From assembly GCA_002393895.1 (NCBI GenBank), contig DGUE01000117.1, forward strand, positions 1 to 8,746: a DNA stretch of 8,746 bases, in the 5' to 3' direction. Below, piece after piece: positions 1-5,532 of this stretch. This DNA comes from Bacteroidales bacterium UBA4318 (lineage in GTDB: Bacteria; Bacteroidota; Bacteroidia; Bacteroidales; UBA932). Position numbers and translations under genes: made by a program. The notes beneath the pieces are model-generated. The model worked only from the letters and a program-made list of their open reading frames with translations. It made no database searches and was not told where the DNA came from. Each line of letters starts with the position of its first letter. The first letter of the stretch is position 1.

Positions 1-947
1 GGTTCTGGCTGTCGGACAACAAACTCTCCAATGTCCGCGAGAAGGCGGAACTCTTCGTGTACCCCTACACCACTCCCGAGGATGTGATGGCGGTGCTGGA
101 TACGGTCGTGGCGCGTCCGGGGAGCATACGCAGGGCATTCAAGGAGCACAAGGTGGCCGAGTACATCACTCCGGGGCATTATGCCGTGGAGCCCGGGCAG
201 ACCAGTGCCTACATCTCCCGTATGCTCAACAATGGCTGGCAGACACCTGTGCGCCTGCGCATCCCTTCTGTGCGCCTGAAAGGATCGCTCGCCAGAAGCA
301 TCTCCAGTCAGATGATGGTGGATTCCGCCACGGTTGCCGCCGCACTCGAAAACGCCGAACTTCTCGGCCGCTACGGCTTCAAGCCGTCCACGGCATTCTC
401 CCTGTTCATCCCGGATACCTACGAGATGTACTGGACAGACTCGATAGACGAGATTTTTGCCCGTCAGAAGAAGGCCTGGGATGCTTTCTGGACTCCGGAC
501 AACATTGCCAAGGCAAAAAGACAAGGGCTCAGTAAACTGGAAGTCTCCATCCTCGCGTCGATAGTGAAGGGGGAGAGCAACATGCCGTCGGACTATGCCC
601 GTATAGCAGGCGTGTATCTGAACAGGCTGCACAAGGGGATGAAACTCCAGGCGGATCCCACCGTTGCCTTCCTGCTGAATTACGAGACCGGCCGCATCCT
701 CAAGAAGGACCTCCGGATAGATTCTCCTTATAATACATATGTGTACGCCGGCCTTCCTCCAGGGCCTATCAATGTGCCTGGCAAGGAATATCTGGATGCC
801 GTGCTGAACCCGGATACCGCTTCGGGCTATATGTTCTTCTGTGCCGACCCGTCCTTCGATGGCTCGCACCGCTTTGCAAAGACCTATGCCGACCACCTGA
901 AGAATGCCCGCGCGTTCCAGAAGGCGCTTAACCAAAGGGGAAAATAG
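1..947 (+). CDS. mltG: Endolytic murein transglycosylase MltG, C-terminal part (5' end outside window)
   Basis: MltG is an inner-membrane lytic transglycosylase that cleaves nascent peptidoglycan strands and is thought to end glycan polymerisation. The frame is open from base 3 with no start inside the window (FWLSDNKLSNV...), so the N-terminal membrane anchor lies upstream; the GTG at 57 is internal. Counting from that GTG, the family motif FIPDTYEMYW is at residues 117-126. The catalytic segment ASIVKGES carries the presumed catalytic Glu (E173, codon 573-575). It is followed by the hallmark GVYLNRLHKGMKLQADPTV (185-203) and by SPYNTYVYAGLPPGPI (223-238). The C-terminus is FAKTYADHLKNARAFQKAL, as expected for YceG-like proteins. 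The stop is TAG at 945-947, only 3 nt before the next start, so the gene is probably co-transcribed with the rel gene. The motif match makes the family assignment very secure. Confidence 0.95.
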   Translation, partial: FWLSDNKLSNVREKAELFVYPYTTPEDVMAVLDTVVARPGSIRRAFKEHKVAEYITPGHYAVEPGQTSAYISRMLNNGWQTPVRLRIPSVRLKGSLARSISSQMMVDSATVAAALENAELLGRYGFKPSTAFSLFIPDTYEMYWTDSIDEIFARQKKAWDAFWTPDNIAKAKRQGLSKLEVSILASIVKGESNMPSDYARIAGVYLNRLHKGMKLQADPTVAFLLNYETGRILKKDLRIDSPYNTYVYAGLPPGPINVPGKEYLDAVLNPDTASGYMFFCADPSFDGSHRFAKTYADHLKNARAFQKALNQRGK

Positions 948-950
948 AAT

Positions 951-3032
951 ATGGAAGAGATAGTCGAAAGAGCACGTGCGCTTGCTCTGGAAGTGCTTAA
1001 AGACGAGCAGCGCTTCGACGGGACGCCCTTCATAGGGCATCCCGATGCCGTCGCGGCCATCGCCCGCGACGAACTCGGCCTCCCGGCCGAATGCAGCGCT
1101 GCAGTATACCTGCACGAGGCGACCAGGATTCATAAGGATGTTGATATTTCCGCCTTCCCCGCGGACGTGCTCACTATGGTGGACGGTCTCAACAAGATAT
1201 CTACCATTAAACCTAAGGACACCCGCCTGGAGGCCGAGAACTATAAGAAACTGATAGTTCAGTACTCGACCGATCCGCGCGTGACCGTGCTCAAGATTGC
1301 GGACCGCCTGGAGGTGATGCGCAACCTTGCCATCTTCCCGAAGTCTTCCCGCGACCAGAAGGTCCTCGAGACTCTCATGCTCTACATTCCTCTGGCCCAC
1401 CAGCTGGGGCTGTACAACATAAAAAGCGAGCTGGAGAATATCTACTTCCGCTATGCCGACCCGGAGCAGTACAGAGCGATTACCAATAAGCTGAAAGCCA
1501 CCGAACGCGACCGCGAACGCTTGATGGCGGAATTCATAGAGCCCCTCAAGCAGAAGCTTTCTGATGCCGGAATAGTCTATAAGCTCAAGATACGCACCAA
1601 GACCGCCTATTCCATCTATCGTAAGATGCAGGTGCAGAAGGTTCCTTTCGAAGGGGTGTACGACGTTTTCGCCATACGTTTCATAATAGACTGCGAGCAG
1701 GATCCAAAGCTTGAGAAAGAGCTTTGCTGGAAGGTCTATTCCTATGTTACCGAGGAGTACGAACCCGATACCAAGCGCCTGCGCGACTGGCTCACCACCC
1801 CTCGCCCCAATGGCTATGAGAGCCTCCATATCACGGTTAAGAACAGCAAGGGGAACGCACTCGAAGTGCAGATCCGCACGAAGCGAATGGATTATGAGGC
1901 CGAGAACGGGCAGGCCGCCCACTGGGCCTACAAAGGTGTGCAGCATGAGGTGAACATGGACCGCTGGCTGAAGTCCGTGCGCTATGCCCTGGAGCATCCC
2001 TCCGAAGCCAAGCCGGAAGACCTGCCGCAACCACCCAGTAAGGAGATATTCGTCTTCACGCCCACGGGAGAACTCCGGATCCTTTCTGCCGGAGCTACCG
2101 TGCTGGATTTCGCTTTTAACATCCACACCAATGTGGGTATCCACTGCACCGGTGGCCGCATAGGAGGAAAGGCTGTGTCCATCCGGGAGAAACTCCATAC
2201 CGGTGACACCGTGGAGATCATCACCTCCAAGAACCAGCGCCCCAACCGGGATTGGCTGAACTACGTGGTGAGTTCCAAGGCCCGTACCAAGATCAAGCAG
2301 GAACTCGATGCCGAGGAGCGCAAGCTCGGCACCGACGGACGGGAACTCCTGGAACGGCGTCTCAAGAACTGGAAACTGGAGTGGCCTGATGCCCTTCAGC
2401 AGGAGTACATGAAGGCTCACCAGTATTCTTCGGTCATTTCGTTCATGGCCGATATCGCCCGCGAGGTGATAGATGTGAACGATATCAAGGCCTACATCCA
2501 GAAGCATTCGGATGCTCCGGCTCATGAATCGGAGCAGACGCCAAAGGAGCGTGTGCTGAATTATTCTTCCGGAAACGACGATATCCTGGTAATCAATGCC
2601 AAGAATGTGCGAGGCCTGGATTACAAGCTTGCCAAGTGCTGCAACCCGGTTTTCGGGGACGATGTGTTCGGCTTCGTGACCCGCACCGACGGCATCAAAA
2701 TACATCGCATGGGCTGCCCTAATGCCGCGCAGCTTATGGAAAAGTACCCCTACCGCATCCAGAAGGTGGTGTGGCAGGACAACGCATCCTCGGGGGATTT
2801 CCAATGCACTCTGAATATAGTTGCAGACAGGGAACAATCTGCGATTGCCTCCGTGATGAATGTGATTGGGCAGTTCAAGGCGTCGTTGCGTTCGTTCAAC
2901 GTCAACGAGAACCAGAGGGGCGGCACCTACGATATATCCGTGCGCCTGCTTGTGCCGTCAAATACGGAATTAGACAAAATCGTTTCCCAAATAGCCAATT
3001 TGCGTAATATTCTCAAGGTTAAGAGAGTATAA
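951..3032 (+). CDS. rel: RelA/SpoT homologue: (p)ppGpp synthetase with degenerate HD hydrolase domain
   Basis: This is a long RSH protein (693 aa) that makes the stringent-response alarmone (p)ppGpp from ATP and GDP/GTP. Domains in order: HD region about 25-175; synthetase about 210-330, with RTKTAYSIYRKM (215-226), D238, NGYESLH (287-293) and EVQIRT (305-310); TGS about 364-425, with DFAFNIHTNVG; zinc-finger region with C563-C564, H585 and C589; C-terminal ACT/RRM about 603-693. The charge motif before NGYESLH reads RLRD (277-280), close to the RFKD of bifunctional Rel rather than the EXDD of RelA. The HD site is eroded: H30, H55 and D118 remain, but the usual HDVVED is HEATRI (55-60) and the usual RLHNMR is RLEVMR (119-124). 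Hydrolysis is therefore inferred to be weak or absent. ATG at 951 follows mltG by 3 nt, with no Shine-Dalgarno site. The gene could equally be named relA or spoT. Confidence 0.95.
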   Translation: MEEIVERARALALEVLKDEQRFDGTPFIGHPDAVAAIARDELGLPAECSAAVYLHEATRIHKDVDISAFPADVLTMVDGLNKISTIKPKDTRLEAENYKKLIVQYSTDPRVTVLKIADRLEVMRNLAIFPKSSRDQKVLETLMLYIPLAHQLGLYNIKSELENIYFRYADPEQYRAITNKLKATERDRERLMAEFIEPLKQKLSDAGIVYKLKIRTKTAYSIYRKMQVQKVPFEGVYDVFAIRFIIDCEQDPKLEKELCWKVYSYVTEEYEPDTKRLRDWLTTPRPNGYESLHITVKNSKGNALEVQIRTKRMDYEAENGQAAHWAYKGVQHEVNMDRWLKSVRYALEHPSEAKPEDLPQPPSKEIFVFTPTGELRILSAGATVLDFAFNIHTNVGIHCTGGRIGGKAVSIREKLHTGDTVEIITSKNQRPNRDWLNYVVSSKARTKIKQELDAEERKLGTDGRELLERRLKNWKLEWPDALQQEYMKAHQYSSVISFMADIAREVIDVNDIKAYIQKHSDAPAHESEQTPKERVLNYSSGNDDILVINAKNVRGLDYKLAKCCNPVFGDDVFGFVTRTDGIKIHRMGCPNAAQLMEKYPYRIQKVVWQDNASSGDFQCTLNIVADREQSAIASVMNVIGQFKASLRSFNVNENQRGGTYDISVRLLVPSNTELDKIVSQIANLRNILKVKRV

Positions 3033-3037
3033 ATTCT

Positions 3038-3045
3038 TATATTTG
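3038..3045 (+). promoter_or_regulatory. Candidate Bacteroidota -7 box for the SDR gene
   Basis: TATATTTG fits the Bacteroidota sigma consensus TAnnTTTG. It lies 5 nt after the rel stop codon and about 35 nt before the SDR start, which would give a leader of roughly 30 nt. A matching -33 TTTG is not clear; only GGTT at 3017-3020 is near the right place. There is no Shine-Dalgarno site before the ATG at 3081, as is usual in this phylum. The box suggests that the SDR gene is transcribed separately from mltG-rel. Confidence 0.5.
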
Positions 3046-3080
3046 TAAGACGATAGAAACCATTTAACATACTCTTTTAT

Positions 3081-3851
3081 ATGAAGAATTATTTCGATCT
3101 TACCGGCCGTGTAGCAGTTGTTACCGGCGCTTCCACCGGCCTGGGCCTCCAGATGGCAAAGGCATTCGCAAGCCAAGGTGCAAACCTCGTGCTTCTTGCA
3201 CGTCGTATGAATCTTCTTGAAGAAAACGCAAAGGCAATCAACGCCGAATTCGGCGTCGAGGTTCTGCCTTTCGCCTGCGACATCACCGACACCGAGAAGG
3301 TTAAGGCTGCTGTTGCTGCAACTATCGAAAAGTTCGGCCGTGTCGACATCCTCATGAACAACGCCGGCACCGGCGCAGTCGCTCCTGCCGAAGAAATCAC
3401 CGACGACCAGTTCAAGCACGAGATGCAGATCGACCTCTTCGGTACTTTCATCTGCGCACGTGAGTTCGGTAAAGAAATGATCAAAGCCGGTTATGGCCGC
3501 ATCATCAACATCGCTTCTATGTACGGTCTGGTGGGCAACCTGATCGTAGGAAGCGCTCCCTACCATGCAGCAAAGGGCGGTGTGGTCAACCTCACCCGCG
3601 CTCTCGCAGCAGAATGGGGCAAGTACGGCATCACCGTCAACAGCATCTGCCCCGGCTACTTCTACACCGATCTTACCACCGCAACCCTGGATTCCGATTA
3701 CTTCCAGGCTATCGCCAAGAATAACATCCCTCTCGGGCGTTACGGCAAGCAGGGCGAACTCGACACCTGCGCCCTCTTCCTGGCATCTCCCGCCAGCACT
3801 TACGTAAACGGCCAGAACATCGCAGTTGACGGCGGTTACACCTGCATCTAA
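3081..3851 (+). CDS. Short-chain dehydrogenase/reductase (SDR), classical type
   Basis: This is a 256-aa cytosolic NAD(P)-dependent oxidoreductase of the classical SDR family (usual length about 250). The nucleotide-binding motif TGASTGLG is at 15-22, and basic residues R41-R42 after the second strand favour NADP(H). NNAG is at 93-96, the catalytic Ser is in NIASMYG (S146), and the catalytic pair is Y161-x3-K165 (YHAAK). PGYFYTDL (191-198) and the C-terminal NGQNIAVDGGYT are also typical. The closest relatives by eye are gluconate 5-dehydrogenases and 3-oxoacyl-ACP reductase-like SDRs, but the substrate cannot be read from the sequence. The gene stands alone between its own -7 box and a strong terminator. 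Its codon choice is markedly restricted (GCA, CTC/CTT, AAG, ATC, GGC), which may mean high expression. A 320-codon open frame on the opposite strand is a shadow of this codon bias. Confidence 0.92.
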   Translation: MKNYFDLTGRVAVVTGASTGLGLQMAKAFASQGANLVLLARRMNLLEENAKAINAEFGVEVLPFACDITDTEKVKAAVAATIEKFGRVDILMNNAGTGAVAPAEEITDDQFKHEMQIDLFGTFICAREFGKEMIKAGYGRIINIASMYGLVGNLIVGSAPYHAAKGGVVNLTRALAAEWGKYGITVNSICPGYFYTDLTTATLDSDYFQAIAKNNIPLGRYGKQGELDTCALFLASPASTYVNGQNIAVDGGYTCI

Positions 3852-3866
3852 TTTACTGTATAGAAT

Positions 3867-3902
3867 AAAAAAGGCCGGAACCCGGGCAGGTTCCGGCCTT
3901 TT
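3867..3902 (+). terminator. Intrinsic terminator of the SDR gene
   Basis: A perfect 12-bp stem, AAGGCCGGAACC (3871-3882) with GGTTCCGGCCTT (3889-3900), encloses the 6-nt loop CGGGCA. It is flanked by A-run and T-run ends (AAAA before it, TTTT at 3899-3902), so it could work in both directions. It begins about 15 nt after the SDR stop codon and ends about 10 nt before the first 98-bp repeat. Confidence 0.9.
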
Positions 3903-3912
3903 GCGTCTGTGG

Positions 3913-4011
3913 TGGGAAAGGTCCAATTCCATGCCTGAGACCTTACCCGCATTTCTACCTCACACACACTTCCAGTGGGAATGGTCCCGGCCATAAAAGG
4001 GGACCTTTCCC
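3913..4011. repeat. 98-bp REP/BIME-like palindromic repeat, copy 1 (left flank of RAYT cassette)
   Basis: The core 3914-4011 is repeated at 5428-5525 in the same orientation and differs at one base (A at 3945, T at 5459); the shared T just before makes 99 bp. It begins GGGAAAGGTCC and ends GGACCTTTCCC, perfect 11-bp terminal inverted repeats. Hairpin A pairs 3914-3923 with 3939-3948 (15-nt loop, with an A-A mismatch in this copy). Hairpin B pairs 3977-3988 with 4000-4011 (12 bp with one T-T mismatch, 11-nt loop GGCCATAAAAG). The linker contains a CACACACAC run. On the minus strand a GTAG (3958-3955) lies 6 nt before hairpin A, recalling the tetranucleotide head of classical REPs. REP naming is inferred from the structure and from the adjacent RAYT-like gene. 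Confidence 0.9.
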
Positions 4012-4050
4012 GGAAATCAGTATATCGAAACTTAAAACATTTACCTTTTA

Positions 4051-4080
4051 ATTCACCATAAAATAAATCTTATGGTGCAT
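4051..4080. repeat. Inverted repeat upstream of the two-gene cassette
   Basis: CACCATAA (4054-4061) pairs perfectly with TTATGGTG (4070-4077) around an 8-nt AT-rich loop. With one mismatch the arms extend to 11 bp (4051-4061 and 4070-4080). The 9-mer TTAAAACAT occurs on both sides (4032-4040 and 4081-4089). This palindrome is unrelated in sequence to the 98-bp repeat. It could be an operator, a recognition hairpin for the transposase, or part of the cassette's end. It is not followed by a clear T-tract, so it is unlikely to be a terminator. Confidence 0.6.
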
Positions 4081-4138
4081 TTAAAACATACAATCGTCAG
4101 CAGAAACTTAAATTAAAAGAATTGTTTCCGCATAATTC

Positions 4139-4169
4139 TTGGCCTAATTACCGTATTCCTGTATTATTG
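4139..4169 (+). promoter_or_regulatory. Weak promoter candidate for the 104-aa gene and RAYT
   Basis: TTG at 4139-4141 and TATTATTG at 4162-4169 (seven of eight to TAnnTTTG) are 20 nt apart, the spacing expected for -33/-7 elements in Bacteroidota. The predicted transcript start would leave a leader of only about ten bases before ATG 4184. That leader consists mostly of a run of nine A (4172-4180), which would suit Shine-Dalgarno-free initiation. TACCTTTT at 4042-4049 is an alternative -7 box. Assignment is by pattern only. Confidence 0.3.
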
Positions 4170-4183
4170 CGAAAAAAAAAGTT

Positions 4184-4498
4184 ATGAAAAAGATCCTTGA
4201 AGTATTACAGTACGGTGAAATGGACATCCGCTTCAACACCGACATTGAGTCAGTCAAAAATCCTGAATCTATCCCAAATACAATATCCAGGTTGACTTTC
4301 GCCATGATGACAAAACTATGGGGTGGAAATGAACAAGATGTTTTGGCCATGGTCCGTGCGTTGGCAATAGCCGACCTTGCCTTGAGCACGAATAGAAAGG
4401 AAATAATTAAATACCTTGATGAGTCATCTAAAATGGTAGTGAGGACACTTGTCGAAGCAAAGAAACAGTTTGAGAGTCAGGGAGGTAAGTTGACATGA
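4184..4498 (+). CDS. Unrecognised 104-aa protein translationally coupled to the RAYT
   Basis: I do not recognise this protein family. The product is 104 aa, soluble, without cysteine, signal peptide or membrane segment. It begins MKKILEVLQYGEMDIRFN and is probably mostly helical from about residue 34 onward (SRLTFAMMTKLWGG, then QDVLAMVRALAIADLALS, then a Lys/Glu-rich C-terminal helix). Its stop overlaps the transposase start in ATGA (4495-4498), so the two genes are almost certainly co-transcribed and translationally coupled. Both lie between the two 98-bp repeats, which suggests that this gene travels with the transposase as an accessory, regulatory or assembly partner; that is inference. 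The start is preceded by an A9 run and no Shine-Dalgarno site. Base composition is A+T-richer than in rel or uvrB, like the transposase. The frame is real by coupling, composition and length; the function is unknown. Confidence 0.75.
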   Translation: MKKILEVLQYGEMDIRFNTDIESVKNPESIPNTISRLTFAMMTKLWGGNEQDVLAMVRALAIADLALSTNRKEIIKYLDESSKMVVRTLVEAKKQFESQGGKLT

Positions 4499-5424
4499 AA
4501 AGGGTTGTCCAAAGGATGATGCCGAACGGACAAATAATGTATGTTTGGCCGTTTCATATCAGTCTTGAGGGTTTGGAAACCGCGGTATTGTGCAGGGATG
4601 AGGATGATTATGACTCTATGGTGAAGATAATATGTGTATGCGCAAAAAGAAAGAATGTCATAATCGTGATTTATGCCGTGGTTTCCAATCATTGCCATAT
4701 TGCCGTCCTGGCCGCAAGCCAGGGAGCAGCGGACAACTATGGGCAAGAAGTGAAAAGGATGTTCTCGATGTGGTTGAATCGGAAATACGGCGCAAAGGAA
4801 ACTATGCGTAATGTGGATGTCAAAGCCATCCTTCTGGATAATGATTGGTATGTTCGCAATGCACTTGCATATATACCTCGCAACGCTTTGGACAATGGTT
4901 GCAATGTAAATGAATACAGGTGGTCTGGTTATCGGGCAATGTTCAACATGGATCATTCAGACGGGGTAATAAAGGTGGCATCGCTGTCTAAGAGGGAGAA
5001 ACTGGCTGTAATGCATACAGGAGACGCCTTGTTTGATGTTCCCTGGTTGCTAGACAAAAAATGGCAACTGGTGCCCTCGAGTTTTTGCGATCACTTGTAT
5101 TTGGAACAGGCTTTCGAGAATGATCAGACATATTTTATAAAAACCATAGGGATCCAGAACTCGGCCGAAATGGAGAACAAACTGGTCAGCCAACCCAGAA
5201 GGATGATGCCGGATACCGAATTTTTTAAATTTGTCAACGATATAAGTAACCGCTGGTTTAAAGATGATGTTCCCAACTTGTCTCTGGAAAATAAAATCAA
5301 ATTGCTGCCATTCATCAATCGTACGACAAAGACTACCGTTCCTCAATTGGCGAGGGTATTTGGACTGGGGAGGGAGCAAATTACCCAAATAATAAGCCCA
5401 CGGACAAAGCAAAACAAACGATGA
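4495..5424 (+). CDS. REP-associated tyrosine transposase (RAYT)-like Y1/HUH protein
   Basis: This 309-aa protein belongs to the IS200-like Y1 transposase superfamily, single-strand-specific DNA nicking and joining enzymes. The N-terminal half fits the fold: YVWPFHISLEG (16-26), the strand YAVVSNHCHIAVLA (60-73) with metal-binding H66-C67-H68 (the His-hydrophobic-His position holding Cys), then YIPRNALDNG (126-135) and YRWSGYRAMF (141-150), equivalent to the YIxxNPvrAG and WSSY motifs of RAYTs. The likely nucleophile is Y126, with Y119 as an alternative. Residues about 160-260 are unassigned. A helix-turn-helix-like segment follows at 281-300 (TVPQLARVFGLGREQITQII), like the DNA-binding tails of some longer RAYTs. 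The gene is bracketed by near-identical palindromic repeats and its stop lies 3 nt before copy 2. It is therefore more probably a domesticated REP-associated enzyme than a free insertion sequence; that part is inference. Confidence 0.85.
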   Translation: MKRVVQRMMPNGQIMYVWPFHISLEGLETAVLCRDEDDYDSMVKIICVCAKRKNVIIVIYAVVSNHCHIAVLAASQGAADNYGQEVKRMFSMWLNRKYGAKETMRNVDVKAILLDNDWYVRNALAYIPRNALDNGCNVNEYRWSGYRAMFNMDHSDGVIKVASLSKREKLAVMHTGDALFDVPWLLDKKWQLVPSSFCDHLYLEQAFENDQTYFIKTIGIQNSAEMENKLVSQPRRMMPDTEFFKFVNDISNRWFKDDVPNLSLENKIKLLPFINRTTKTTVPQLARVFGLGREQITQIISPRTKQNKR

Positions 5425-5426
5425 AA

Positions 5427-5525
5427 TGGGAAAGGTCCAATTCCATGCCTGAGACCTTTCCCGCATTTCTACCTCACACACACTTCCAGTGGGAATGGTC
5501 CCGGCCATAAAAGGGGACCTTTCCC
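5427..5525. repeat. 98-bp REP/BIME-like palindromic repeat, copy 2 (right flank of RAYT cassette)
   Basis: This is the second copy (core 5428-5525), in the same orientation as 3914-4011, 97 of 98 bases identical. Hairpin A is perfect here: 10 bp, 5428-5437 with 5453-5462. Hairpin B pairs 5491-5502 with 5514-5525 with one T-T mismatch. The repeat fills almost all the space between the convergent stops of the transposase gene (5424) and the oxidoreductase gene (5533). No other terminator is visible there, so its hairpins may also stop or stabilise both transcripts; that is inference. Confidence 0.9.
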
Positions 5526-5532
5526 AAAAGAA

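Noticed and set aside
57..59. GTG at 57 as the start of mltG
   Set aside because: The frame is open to the window edge and the residues before it continue an MltG-like sequence; the membrane anchor and N-terminal region must lie further upstream.
2970..3932. Open frame of 320 codons on the minus strand across the SDR gene
   Set aside because: It mirrors the strongly biased codons of the SDR gene, runs through its terminator, and the translation shows no family motif; the plus-strand SDR has all catalytic motifs.
4184..5424. Autonomous IS200/IS605 insertion sequence
   Set aside because: There is no TnpB gene, the protein has the longer RAYT layout with a C-terminal HTH-like part, and the flanks are long direct repeats that are each complete palindromic units rather than distinct left and right end hairpins.
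4477..5508. Minus-strand open frames opposite the RAYT gene
   Set aside because: They are shadows of a gene whose translation carries the HCH and YIxxN motifs; one also runs into the 98-bp repeat.
3913..5525. CRISPR repeats, or att sites of an integrative element
   Set aside because: Only two 98-bp copies about 1.4 kb apart are present, without spacers, cas genes, integrase or tRNA; the palindromic hairpin structure next to a Y1 transposase fits a REP system better.
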